Shown piece by piece: positions 15,420 to 22,069 of a DNA stretch of 22,069 bases (within the stretch, counting starts at the first letter, position 1; every line of letters starts with the position of its first letter). The notes under the pieces were generated by a model. The model had not been told where the DNA came from. It was given only the letters and a program-made list of their open reading frames with translations, and made no database searches. The translations under genes were made by a program, and so were the position numbers. Origin of the DNA: an uncultured Bacillota bacterium (GTDB lineage: Bacteria; Bacillota; Clostridia; Oscillospirales; Oscillospiraceae); the NCBI GenBank assembly GCA_947383275.1, contig CANDCW010000038.1:1-22069 (forward strand), written 5' to 3'.

Positions 15420-15650
15420 ATGAAAGAGCTTCTCACCTACGTGGCCCAGAACCTGGTGGAGCACCCCGAGCAGGTGTCTGTCACTGAGGTCGAGGGCGAC
15501 GGCGAGACCGTCCTGGAACTCCGGGTAGCCCCGGAGGACATGGGCAAGGTGATCGGCCGTCAGGGCCGCATTGCCAAGGAAATTCGTGTCCTGATGCGCT
15601 CCGCCGCCCAGCGGGCCGGCAAGCGGATCAACGTGGAGATCATCGATTGA
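15420..15650 (+). CDS. khpA: KH domain RNA-binding protein KhpA
   Basis: A 76-residue single-KH protein (YlqC/KhpA family). The KH loop GRQG is at 46-49 in the segment MGKVIGRQGRIAKEIRVLM. In Firmicutes KhpA pairs with KhpB (Jag) as an RNA chaperone and affects cell-wall elongation; the partner is not in this window. Its start is 15 bases after rpsP stop, preceded by GGAGG. A strong hairpin follows immediately after its stop. Confidence 0.95.
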   Translation: MKELLTYVAQNLVEHPEQVSVTEVEGDGETVLELRVAPEDMGKVIGRQGRIAKEIRVLMRSAAQRAGKRINVEIID

Positions 15651-15652
15651 CT

Positions 15653-15677
15653 GTGGCGCAGGGGCTCCCTGCGCCAC
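15653..15677 (+). other. Intergenic stem-loop between khpA and rimM
   Basis: GTGGCGCAGGG (15653-15663), loop GCT, CCCTGCGCCAC (15667-15677): a perfect 11-bp stem. The following bases TTCTTCATTT are T-rich but interrupted, so it may act as a weak terminator or as an mRNA processing/stability element that lowers rimM relative to upstream genes. It lies 2 bases after the khpA stop and just before the rimM RBS. Confidence 0.65.
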
Positions 15678-15699
15678 TTCTTCATTTGAGGAGGCTGCT

Positions 15700-16194
15700 A
15701 TGCAACAATATCTCGAAGTCGGCAAGGTCACCAACGTCCATGGACTGATGGGCGAGGTGCGGGTCCAGCCTTGGGCTGACTCACCGGACTTTTTATGTCA
15801 ATTCAAAACGCTCTATGTAGATGACTCCCACTTCCCCGTCAAGGTGGAGCGGGCCCGGGTCCACAAAAACATGGTCATCATGAAATTCGAGGGGCTCACC
15901 GACGTCCCCGGAGCCCTTTCCATGCGCAACGCCGTGCTCTATATTGACCGGGAAGATGTCAACCTGCCCCAGGGCGCCTTCTTCCTGGCCGACATCTACG
16001 GCCTGGAGGTACGCAACGCCGCCACCGGAGAGGTGTTGGGCAAAATTGCCGACGTGCTCACCCTGCCCGCCAACAATGTCTATGTGGTAAGGGGCGGGGC
16101 GCGGGAGCTGATGATACCCGCTGTCCCCCAGTTCATCGCGGAGACCAACGTAGAGGGGGGCTTTATCCGCGTCAACATGATGGAGGGACTATAA
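15700..16194 (+). CDS. rimM: 16S rRNA processing protein RimM
   Basis: RimM binds bS19 and helps mature the 30S head. The 164-residue length is standard, with an N-terminal RimM barrel (YLEVGKVTNVHGLMGEVRVQPWAD at 4-27) and a C-terminal PRC-barrel (DIYGLEVRNAATGEVLGKIADVL, then IPAVPQFIAETN). RBS is GAGGAGG. The AI-2E gene starts directly after its stop with no gap; its RBS GGAGGG lies in the last rimM codons. trmD, which commonly follows rimM, is absent at this place. Confidence 0.95.
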   Translation: MQQYLEVGKVTNVHGLMGEVRVQPWADSPDFLCQFKTLYVDDSHFPVKVERARVHKNMVIMKFEGLTDVPGALSMRNAVLYIDREDVNLPQGAFFLADIYGLEVRNAATGEVLGKIADVLTLPANNVYVVRGGARELMIPAVPQFIAETNVEGGFIRVNMMEGL

Positions 16195-17328
16195 ATGAAG
16201 CAGGAGTGGAAGGTTCCGCTGCGCCTAGGCGCGGTTCTGTTTGGACTCTATCTGGCCGTTCACTATTGGGAGAGGCTGTCCGCCCTTGCCGCCCTGGCAG
16301 TGGGCGCAGGCTTCCCTCTGGTGCTGGGCGCCGTCATCGCCTACGCCGTCAACATCCTCATGAGCACCTATGAGAAATGGTACTTCCCCAAATCCCGTCA
16401 GCCCGCCGTTGTGAAAAGCCGCAGACCGGTGTGCCTGCTGCTGGCTTACGCCAGCCTCATCGCCCTGGCCGCCCTTATCGTGCGGATGATCCTGCCGGAG
16501 CTGGTACAGAGCGTCACGCTGCTTCTCCAAGAGCTGGTTCCCCTGCTCCAGAAGCTGAGTGTCAAAATCAATGAAAATCAGGACCAGCTAGCCGCTCTGT
16601 CCGGCCTTTTCGCATCTGACGGCACTGTCAACTGGCAGGAGCTGGCCGCTAAGGCGGTCAATTTCCTGTTAGCCGGACTGGGGGGTGTGATGGGTTCCCT
16701 GGTCTCCCTGATCTCCGCCACCGTGTCCACCGCCTTTACCGCCATTGTCAGCGTCATTTTCTCCATCTACCTGCTGGTGGACAAGGAGACGCTGTCACGG
16801 CAGTGCGCCCTGGTGCTGAAAACCTACCTCAAGCCGGGCTGGTACAGCCGCCTGCTCTACTTTTTGGAAACCCTTCACAACTGCTTCCGCCGCTTCGTGG
16901 TGGGTCAGTGCACCGAGGCTGTGATACTGGGCCTGCTGTGCGCGGGCGGAATGCTGCTGTTCCAGTTCCCCTACGCCTCCATGGTGGGGGCGCTCATCGG
17001 CTTTACTGCCCTGATCCCGGTGGCCGGCGCCTACATCGGGGCGGGAGTGGGTGCATTTATGATCTTTACCGTCTCCCCCGTCAAGGCCCTGCTGTTTTTG
17101 GTCTTTATCTCCGTGCTCCAGCAGCTGGAGGGCAACCTGATCTATCCCAAGGTGGTGGGCTCCTCCATTGGCCTGCCCGGAATTTGGGTGCTGGCCGCCG
17201 TCACCATCGGCGGAGGCGTGCTAGGCATCTTTGGCATGCTGCTAGCCGTCCCCTTAGCCGCTACCTTCTATCAGGTCCTGCGGAACGATGTGGTTAAACG
17301 GAATGCCGCTCTAAAACAGATTAGTTGA
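16195..17328 (+). CDS. AI-2E family transporter / PerM-like permease
   Basis: A 377-residue integral membrane protein of the AI-2E transporter (TqsA/PerM/YtvI) family. It has membrane helices near the N-terminus, a long central amphipathic region (about 100-150), then the conserved C-terminal block with FRRFVVGQCTEAVILG, FPYASMVGALIGFTALIPVAGAYIG and LQQLEGNLIYPKVVGSSIGLPGIWVLAAVTIGG. Family substrates vary: autoinducer-2 export in TqsA, Na+(Li+)/H+ exchange or unknown in others, so no substrate is claimed. It abuts rimM with zero gap and is translationally linked to it, ending the plus-strand operon before the broken isomerase gene. Confidence 0.9.
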   Translation: MKQEWKVPLRLGAVLFGLYLAVHYWERLSALAALAVGAGFPLVLGAVIAYAVNILMSTYEKWYFPKSRQPAVVKSRRPVCLLLAYASLIALAALIVRMILPELVQSVTLLLQELVPLLQKLSVKINENQDQLAALSGLFASDGTVNWQELAAKAVNFLLAGLGGVMGSLVSLISATVSTAFTAIVSVIFSIYLLVDKETLSRQCALVLKTYLKPGWYSRLLYFLETLHNCFRRFVVGQCTEAVILGLLCAGGMLLFQFPYASMVGALIGFTALIPVAGAYIGAGVGAFMIFTVSPVKALLFLVFISVLQQLEGNLIYPKVVGSSIGLPGIWVLAAVTIGGGVLGIFGMLLAVPLAATFYQVLRNDVVKRNAALKQIS

Positions 17329-17338
17329 AAGGATTTTT

Positions 17339-17784
17339 ATGTCCATGAAAACCAGCGTCGTAATTGCCGACGGCACCTTCTCCACCAACACCGCCCCACT
17401 TCTCGGCCCCATCGACGAAGTGGTCCGAAAGGCCGCCAAAATTGGCTATGACGCCATTTCCGCCACGGTCGACCGCCCCGAAGCGGAGTATATTCGCTCC
17501 TTCCGCTCCCCCGCACTGCGCCTGCAGCTGGACTCCATCCATCTTCATACAAACGGCGAACTGGATTTCTATCCCAAAATTTTGGCCTGGAGGGGCTGGT
17601 CGGGCAAGTAGATATCTCCGATGTGGACCGCATGGCCCCCGACGGAACGCACTTCGATTTTCCCCTGTTCGTCAGGGCTTTGAAGGAAATCGGTTATCAG
17701 GATTATCTTGTCAGCGAGTTTCGCGCTGCACCTCCCGCCAACGCCGCTCAAGCGGGGTTGGACTACATCCGCACATTGCTCTAA
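17339..17784 (+). pseudogene. Remnant of a sugar phosphate isomerase/epimerase (TIM barrel)
   Basis: The first 90 codons (17339-17611) begin like a xylose isomerase-like TIM-barrel protein: VVIADGTFSTNTAPLLGPIDEVVRKAAKIGYDAISATVDRP. After about 50 residues the sequence jumps to what looks like the C-terminal third (SPALRLQLDSIHLHTNGELDF), so some 130-150 residues are missing. The frame then breaks near the A4T4 run at 17580-17587; the family C-terminus continues one frame away as VDISDVDRMAPDGTHFDFPLFV and ALKEIGYQDYLVSEF, ending at TAA 17782-17784. The deletion in frame plus a one-base frameshift indicate decay. Intact relatives are about 270-290 residues. It lies 10 bases after the AI-2E gene. 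Confidence 0.75.
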
Positions 17785-17796
17785 AATTTTAAAAGC

Positions 17797-17839
17797 ATAA
17801 ATCAGGCCCCGCCCGGTCTTCCGGCGGGGCCTGATTTAT
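17797..17839. terminator. Bidirectional terminator between convergent genes
   Basis: ATAAATCAGGCCCCGCC (17797-17813) pairs exactly with GGCGGGGCCTGATTTAT (17823-17839); two further G-C pairs are possible inside if one C is bulged. It is flanked by A/T-rich runs, including TTTTAAAATTTT on the minus side. It lies 12 bases after the pseudogene stop and about 43 bases beyond the stop of the convergent LtaS-like gene, so it serves both directions. Confidence 0.85.
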
Positions 17840-17881
17840 TGTATCCGGTAATATGAGGCGGCCGGTTGGACCACCCCTAGT

Positions 17882-19726
17882 TTATTCAAATTGCTCCAGC
17901 TGTTCCTCTACGTAGAACATGGGCCGGGCCTCATCAAAGAGGTCCATCATACCGCAGTAATTGAGCACCTCGTACTTCCACAGCCAGTCCCGCTGCTCCT
18001 CATTCAGCTCCGCTTTGGACAAAAACTGCCCATCGGCGGCGGCAAAGCCCACTGGGGTGACAGCCGGCAGCTCCTGATACATCTGATATAGGAAATTCAT
18101 GTACCCGGTCATAGGCAGGCCGGCCAGATCGGCGGTCAGCGCTCCCAGATAGTTGGGGCTGACCACCACGTCCTGCCGCTCCTCAATGTCGTAGTTCGCC
18201 CAGATAAAGAAGGGGACGGCATATTGCCGCATAACCTCCTCCGTGTTCCGCTCAGAAAGCTTTTTGCCGTACAGCGCCTCATAAAACGCATTGGTCAGCG
18301 GCGGCTGGTGGTCGCCGAAAAACACCACAAGGGTGGGCTCCCCGCACTGGCTGTAGTAGGTAATCAGCTTCTCCAGCGCCTTGTCGCTCTCCCGCATCAG
18401 ATCCAGAAACTGTTCCGCCGTCCGGTCCGCTGCTTTCAGATAGTTAGGCAGCTGGATGGTTCGGGGCAGGTTGTTCCACCCCTGGGCGTAGCCGCTGTGA
18501 TTCTGCATGGTAACATTGAAAAAGAAGGTGGATTCCTCCACTTCCGTAGACTGCCAGATCATCTCATAGTCCGACTGGTCGGAGATATAGGTACGGATCA
18601 GGAAGGGGTCCGGGACATCCTCCTCATACATCTGCCGGTCAAAGTCCAGGTAATCGTAGGCCAGCACCCGGTTCCAGCCCGAGGATTTGTAGGGGTGAAA
18701 GGCTGTTGTGGCGTAGCCCTGGCTCTTGGCCAGGGCTGCCAGGGAGGGCATGCCCTCCTCCACGTAGAGCTGATAGGCCACTGTATGGGGCGGCTGAAAC
18801 AGGCTGCTAAAGCCGGTGAGGTACTCAAACTCGATGGTGGCTGTGCCGCCGCCGGTGACCGAAGAGTACATCAGGCCCTTGACTGTGTTTTCCTCCAGGG
18901 AGTGGAGGAAGGGGGTTGGATCTTCCGAAGCGTTCAGGCCGTCGAAGACCGTCAGGTCGCCGAAAGACTCATTCATCACCACCACAATGTTGACGGGCCG
19001 CTGCCGGTCCTCCCTTCGCAGGGCGGGGTACTCTTCCATCAGCTCCAGCACAACGTCTTTGGAGTAGCCCGCGGGCTTTTCAATGGAGGAATACCGCAGG
19101 GCGATGGAAAAGTTGAGCAGAAACCCGTTTCGCTGGGTGACCCACTGCTGGGTGTAGATATCCAGGGCGGGGAGCATCCCGGTGCAAAAAAAGGCGTAGC
19201 AGTAGCCGCCCATCACCGCCCACAGCAGCAGAGCGAAGGGCAGGCGGATTCTTGCCCGCCTCCTCTGGGGGACGCAGAACAGCAGCAGGAACAGGTAGCA
19301 AGCCAGCAGCACAGCGGCCTGGGTGATGTACCGGTCTCCAGAGTAGTCAAAGCCCCCGGCTACGTTGGCGGCAGTGCGCCAGCCAGTCACGTCCGCCGGG
19401 AAAAGAATGCGGCCCCGAAAGCGCAGGACATAGTGGTTTACCAGCCCAAACGCAAAGCACAGCAGGGCTCCCAATGCGGCCGACCTTCTGTTCCGGCCCA
19501 GAATCAGCCTCAGGGCGAGAAACATGCTGTAATAAAACACCATATTCATCAGCACCTGCCAGGGGGCCAGGTCGTCGAACACGTCATTCTCGTTTAAAAT
19601 CTCCACCATCCACAGGCAGACCCAGGGACCCAGCAGAAATACCAGCCGGGACAGCCACTTACCCGGATTGTCACGCCAGTCCCGCACCAGCCTGGGAAAG
19701 GTGTCGTCATATAGCAGCGCTCTCAT
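17882..19726 (-). CDS. LTA synthase family membrane phosphoglycerol transferase
   Basis: A 614-residue alkaline-phosphatase-superfamily protein. Five N-terminal membrane helices (about 27-43, 58-76, 81-101, 132-152, 162-184) precede an extracellular sulfatase-type catalytic domain. Visible catalytic positions: metal ligand Glu253 (MNESFGDL), nucleophile Thr295 (GGGTATIEFE), HPYKSSGWNR, MQNHSGY, and Asp472/His473 in FFGDHQP. Family members transfer glycerolphosphate from phosphatidylglycerol to lipoteichoic acid, to glycolipid primers, or (OpgB-like) to periplasmic glucans; the acceptor here cannot be read from sequence. It is monocistronic, convergent with the plus-strand operon, with its own promoter. 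The start at 19726 follows GGAGGAAAAG. The arrangement VVVMNES and GGGTATIEFE differs from LtaS of staphylococci but keeps the ligands. Confidence 0.85.
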   Translation of the reverse strand: MRALLYDDTFPRLVRDWRDNPGKWLSRLVFLLGPWVCLWMVEILNENDVFDDLAPWQVLMNMVFYYSMFLALRLILGRNRRSAALGALLCFAFGLVNHYVLRFRGRILFPADVTGWRTAANVAGGFDYSGDRYITQAAVLLACYLFLLLFCVPQRRRARIRLPFALLLWAVMGGYCYAFFCTGMLPALDIYTQQWVTQRNGFLLNFSIALRYSSIEKPAGYSKDVVLELMEEYPALRREDRQRPVNIVVVMNESFGDLTVFDGLNASEDPTPFLHSLEENTVKGLMYSSVTGGGTATIEFEYLTGFSSLFQPPHTVAYQLYVEEGMPSLAALAKSQGYATTAFHPYKSSGWNRVLAYDYLDFDRQMYEEDVPDPFLIRTYISDQSDYEMIWQSTEVEESTFFFNVTMQNHSGYAQGWNNLPRTIQLPNYLKAADRTAEQFLDLMRESDKALEKLITYYSQCGEPTLVVFFGDHQPPLTNAFYEALYGKKLSERNTEEVMRQYAVPFFIWANYDIEERQDVVVSPNYLGALTADLAGLPMTGYMNFLYQMYQELPAVTPVGFAAADGQFLSKAELNEEQRDWLWKYEVLNYCGMMDLFDEARPMFYVEEQLEQFE

Positions 19727-19768
19727 TTCTTTTCCTCCATCGCGGCCTCGCCGCAGCAGTCAAGGATT

Positions 19769-19796
19769 AGAATAGCAAGTTTTCAAAAAAAAGCAA
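19769..19796 (-). promoter_or_regulatory. Promoter of LtaS-like gene
   Basis: On the minus strand TTGCTT (19796-19791) and TATTCT (19774-19769) are 16 bases apart, about 45 bases upstream of the start codon. It is a moderate match; a poly-T tract forms part of the spacer. Confidence 0.45.
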
Positions 19797-20024
19797 GAGG
19801 AATGACCCATCTTAAAAAATTTTTAATCTCTCCGCTTCCCTTAACAATACAGACGTAAAATGTCCCGTCCGGTTCCCGCCCCCAACATTTATATTCACTT
19901 ATTCTTGCATATTCATTCTATTCTTTTTGCCTCAATTGTTTTACTTCGCCGGTTGATCCAACCCTTTATGTCCTTTTCAACCAAAATCAGGTGGAGAGGG
20001 CGGATATTTTTAAACACTTATCCA
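19797..20024. other. Intergenic stretch with no gene seen
   Basis: Between the two divergent promoters the sequence is AT-rich and contains no convincing gene. A 79-codon open frame at 19860-20099 overlaps the ABC operon promoter and encodes an unlikely peptide, so it is not called. The only structure seen is the AT palindrome TTAAAAAATTTTTAA at 19812-19826. Confidence 0.5.
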
Positions 20025-20053
20025 TTGACGATACATAGTTCGAGGTGTATACT
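20025..20053 (+). promoter_or_regulatory. Promoter of amino-acid ABC transporter operon
   Basis: TTGACG (20025-20030) and TATACT (20048-20053) are separated by exactly 17 bases, each one mismatch or so from consensus. The expected start of transcription is near 20060, at the foot of the hairpin at 20064-20080. No recognisable CodY, T-box or riboswitch signature was seen. Confidence 0.75.
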
Positions 20054-20063
20054 TTTCCATAGT

Positions 20064-20080
20064 GTCCGGCAAAGCCGGAC
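20064..20080 (+). other. 5'-end stem-loop of the ABC operon mRNA
   Basis: GTCCGGC (20064-20070), loop AAA, GCCGGAC (20074-20080). It would sit within a few bases of the mRNA 5' end, a position where hairpins are known to slow 5'-end-dependent decay. No T-run follows, so it is not a terminator. Confidence 0.55.
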
Positions 20081-20114
20081 CAAACCATTCGGCATTTGAA
20101 AAGGAGTTTTAGAC

Positions 20115-21002
20115 ATGAAAAAGATTCTTGCTTTGGCCATGGCCGCCGCCATGACCCTCTCAATGGCCGCCTGCGGCGGTGGGAACAGCAACGCTCCCGC
20201 CAATTCCACCCCCGCCGCCTCCAGCAATCCTCCCGCCGCCTCCGGCAACCAAGGCGGCTCCTCCGCCGGCGCCAGCACCCCTGCCTCCGACGGCTACGGC
20301 GAGTTCACCACCGTAGAGCCCGGCAAGCTGATTATGTCCACCGAAGCCACCTTCCCCCCCTATGAGATGATCGCCGACGACGGCTCCTTCATCGGCATCG
20401 ATGTGGAAGTGGCCCAGGCCATCGCCGACAAGCTGGGCCTGGAGCTGCAGGTAGATAATATGGGCTTTGACGCCGCCCTCACCGCCGCTCAGACCGGCCA
20501 GAGCGACATCGCTATGGCGGGCATTACCGTCAACGAGGAGCGGCTGGCTGTGATGGACTTCTCCGACAGCTACGCCACCGGCGTGCAGGTGGTAATCGTT
20601 AAGGAGGACTCCCCCATTCAGACCATTGACGATTTGTCCAACGCTGAGATGATCGGCACCCAGAAGGCCACCACCGGCTATATCTACTGCTCCGCCGCCC
20701 CTGAGGACGATGGCTACGGTGAGGACCACGTCACTGCCTACGACACCGGCGCCCTGGCCGTCATGGCCCTGGTGAACGGCCAGATCGACGCCGTGGTTAT
20801 CGACAACGAGCCCGCCAAGGCTTTCGTGGCCCAGAACCCCGGACTGAAGATTCTGGACACCGAGTTCGCTGTGGAGGACTACGCCATCGGCGTGGCCAAG
20901 GGCAACACCGACCTGCTCCACGCCATCAACACCGCTATGGCGGAGCTGATTAAAGAGGGCACTTTCCAGCAGATCGTGGACAAGTACATCACCGCCGAAT
21001 AA
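20115..21002 (+). CDS. Amino-acid ABC transporter substrate-binding lipoprotein
   Basis: A 295-residue family 3 (SBP_bac_3) binding protein for polar or other amino acids. The N-terminus is a lipoprotein signal: two lysines, a hydrophobic stretch, and lipobox MAAC with Cys20. Residues 21-62 form a low-complexity Gly/Ser/Ala/Pro/Asn linker tethering the domain to the membrane. The binding domain runs from about 73 (GKLIMSTEATFPPYE) through GIDVEVAQAIADKLG, GQSDIAMAGITVNEERL and MDFSDSY to the end. The exact amino acid is not predictable. RBS AAAAGGAG precedes ATG 20115. Promoter and a 5' hairpin lie upstream; a partial terminator separates it from the permease, which would give excess binding protein. 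It requires Lgt for lipidation. Confidence 0.94.
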   Translation: MKKILALAMAAAMTLSMAACGGGNSNAPANSTPAASSNPPAASGNQGGSSAGASTPASDGYGEFTTVEPGKLIMSTEATFPPYEMIADDGSFIGIDVEVAQAIADKLGLELQVDNMGFDAALTAAQTGQSDIAMAGITVNEERLAVMDFSDSYATGVQVVIVKEDSPIQTIDDLSNAEMIGTQKATTGYIYCSAAPEDDGYGEDHVTAYDTGALAVMALVNGQIDAVVIDNEPAKAFVAQNPGLKILDTEFAVEDYAIGVAKGNTDLLHAINTAMAELIKEGTFQQIVDKYITAE

Positions 21003-21011
21003 AACTCTGAC

Positions 21012-21042
21012 AAAGGGCGACCCTCCATGGCCGCCCTTTTTT
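21012..21042 (+). terminator. Partial terminator between binding protein and permease
   Basis: AAAGGGCG (21012-21019) pairs with CGCCCTTT (21032-21039), extended inside by ACC/TGG-type pairing, and the right arm runs into a T6 tract (21037-21042). It lies 10 bases after the binding protein stop and 22 bases before the permease start, the usual position of an attenuating terminator that lowers expression of the membrane parts. Confidence 0.8.
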
Positions 21043-21064
21043 GTTCAGGTAAGGAGAGGGCTCT

Positions 21065-21796
21065 ATGATTCAATTGATGGTTAACTGGCTGGACAAGCTT
21101 GGTCCGCGCTTTTACACCGCTTTTCTTGTAGGAGACCGTTGGAAGCTCTACCTCCGGGGGCTGGGAACCACCCTGGAAATGACCGTAGTGGCTCTGATCT
21201 TCGGCATGATCCTGGGGCTGGCAGTCGCCGTCATCCGCACCGCCAACGACCAGCGCCGTCCGGGGCAGCACAGCCTTTTCCTTTCCCTGCTCAATGTGCT
21301 GTGCAAGCTGTACACCACCGTCATCCGAGGCACCCCCATGATGGTCCAGCTGCTGATCTGGAGCTTCGTCATCCTGAAAACCAGCCGCAACAAAGTCATG
21401 GTGGGCATCATCGCCCTGGGGATCAACTCCGGGGCCTACGTGGCGGAGATCATCCGGGGCGGCCTGATGAGCGTGGACATCGGCCAATCGGAGGCAGTCC
21501 GCTCCCTGGGCCTGAACTACCTGGACACTATGCGCTTTATTGTCATCCCCCAGGCGTTCAAAAACATTCTACCCTCTCTGGGCAACGAGTTTATCACCCT
21601 GTTCAAGGATACTTCCCTGGTCCAGGCCATCGGCGGCGCGGAACTGGCCTACTACGCCGGTACCATTGGCGGCAGCACCTTCGACTACATGCCCCCCTAT
21701 ATCGGCATTGCCGTGATGTACTTAACCGTTGTTATTATCCTCACCTGGCTCCAGGGCAAGCTGGAAAGGAGGCTGCGCGAAAGTGATCGACGTTAA
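21065..21796 (+). CDS. Amino-acid ABC transporter permease
   Basis: A 243-residue HisM/GlnP-type membrane permease. Typical features are LRGLGTTLEMTVVALIFGMILG (about 30-51), the VIRGTPMMVQLLIW segment (about 86-99), and the cytoplasmic EAA loop GQSEAVRSLGLNYLDTMRFIVIPQAFKNILPSLGNEF that docks with the ATPase. About five membrane helices. RBS AAGGAG. The 3' end overlaps the ATPase gene by 14 bases. A single permease with one binding protein implies a homodimer channel. Substrate is that of the upstream binding protein. Confidence 0.94.
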   Translation: MIQLMVNWLDKLGPRFYTAFLVGDRWKLYLRGLGTTLEMTVVALIFGMILGLAVAVIRTANDQRRPGQHSLFLSLLNVLCKLYTTVIRGTPMMVQLLIWSFVILKTSRNKVMVGIIALGINSGAYVAEIIRGGLMSVDIGQSEAVRSLGLNYLDTMRFIVIPQAFKNILPSLGNEFITLFKDTSLVQAIGGAELAYYAGTIGGSTFDYMPPYIGIAVMYLTVVIILTWLQGKLERRLRESDRR

Positions 21797-22069
21797 AAAC
21801 CTCAGTAAGTCCTTTGGCGACCACTTGGTGCTGGACGATATCTCCGAGCACATCTCCCCGGGTGAAAAAGTGGTGGTCATCGGGCCCTCCGGGTCGGGCA
21901 AATCCACCTTCCTGCGCTGCCTCAACCTGCTGGAGACCCCCACCAAGGGAACCATCACCTTCGAGGGCACCGCCATCACCGACCCCAAGGTGAAGATCGA
22001 CAAGGTCCGCCAGCAGATGGGCATGGTGTTCCAGCACTTCAACCTCTTTCCCAACATGACCATCCGGAA
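21783..22069 (+). CDS. Amino-acid ABC transporter ATP-binding protein, 3' partial
   Basis: The window ends inside this gene; 95 codons are present. A GTG start at 21783 follows AAAGGAGG (21765-21772) by 10 bases and overlaps the permease end by 14 bases. Walker A is GPSGSGKS (34-41), and the Q-loop segment MVFQHFNLFPNMTI begins at about 81. The wording RCLNLLE and the Q-loop are characteristic of the GlnQ/HisP polar amino-acid class. The signature and Walker B motifs would lie beyond the edge. Confidence 0.94.
   Translation, partial: MIDVKNLSKSFGDHLVLDDISEHISPGEKVVVIGPSGSGKSTFLRCLNLLETPTKGTITFEGTAITDPKVKIDKVRQQMGMVFQHFNLFPNMTIR

Noticed and set aside
17577..17590. Programmed -1 frameshift in the isomerase remnant
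   Set aside because: The run CCCAAAATTTTG does not form an X XXY YYZ slippery site in the reading frame, and the gene also lacks its middle half.
19860..20099. 79-codon open frame upstream of the ABC operon
   Set aside because: No RBS, unlikely composition, and it covers the ABC operon promoter and the 5' hairpin.
1..22069. tRNA, rRNA, CRISPR array, SRP RNA or known riboswitch
   Set aside because: No cloverleaf, regularly spaced repeats or conserved aptamer core was recognised on either strand; in particular the SRP RNA gene is not next to ffh.

Overview
The window looks like a chromosomal segment of a GC-rich, gut-type Clostridia, most likely an Oscillospiraceae relative. The evidence is a ylxM-ffh-rpsP-khpA-rimM block in Firmicutes order, a ymfF/ymfH M16 protease pair, AGGAGG-type ribosome binding sites, and a Gram-positive style lipoprotein-anchored amino-acid ABC transporter. 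The taxonomic call is inference from gene content; no rRNA is present.

Layout. (1) Bases 1-1310 form an accessory-looking edge. It holds the 3' part of a comparatively AT-rich beta-propeller-like gene, then about 680 bases without a confident gene but full of inverted repeats, one good promoter/RBS pair driving only a 21-codon frame, and a shortened TnpV-type transposon protein whose stop codon lies in the loop of a leftward terminator. (2) Bases 1569-5941, minus strand, are a tight operon ymfF-ymfH-lgt-folD (gaps of 3 bases or 4-base overlaps) with its own promoter. (3) Bases 6026-13189, minus strand, are one giant gene for a membrane cyclic beta-glucan synthase-like enzyme (GT84 + central glycoside hydrolase-like region + GH94). 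(4) Bases 13190-13366 are a divergent promoter region with a perfect 10-bp inverted repeat at the start of the ylxM-ffh leader. (5) Bases 13367-17328, plus strand, are ylxM-ffh-rpsP-khpA-rimM and an AI-2E family permease; trmD and rplS, which commonly follow rimM, are not here. (6) Bases 17339-17784 are the remains of a TIM-barrel sugar isomerase/epimerase, with a large internal deletion and a frameshift. (7) A bidirectional terminator separates it from a minus-strand LtaS-like membrane phosphoglycerol transferase (17882-19726). (8) From 20025 to the right edge is an amino-acid ABC transporter operon: binding lipoprotein, permease, and the start of the ATPase, with a partial terminator after the binding protein.

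Working together: Lgt would lipidate the ABC binding protein; the SRP genes serve membrane insertion of the many membrane proteins; the glucan synthase and the LtaS-like enzyme could both contribute to the cell envelope. I saw no clear new defence or mobile system. The most unusual material is the hairpin-rich element scar at the left edge, the leader repeat before ylxM-ffh, and the intact giant glucan synthase in a Gram-positive background.
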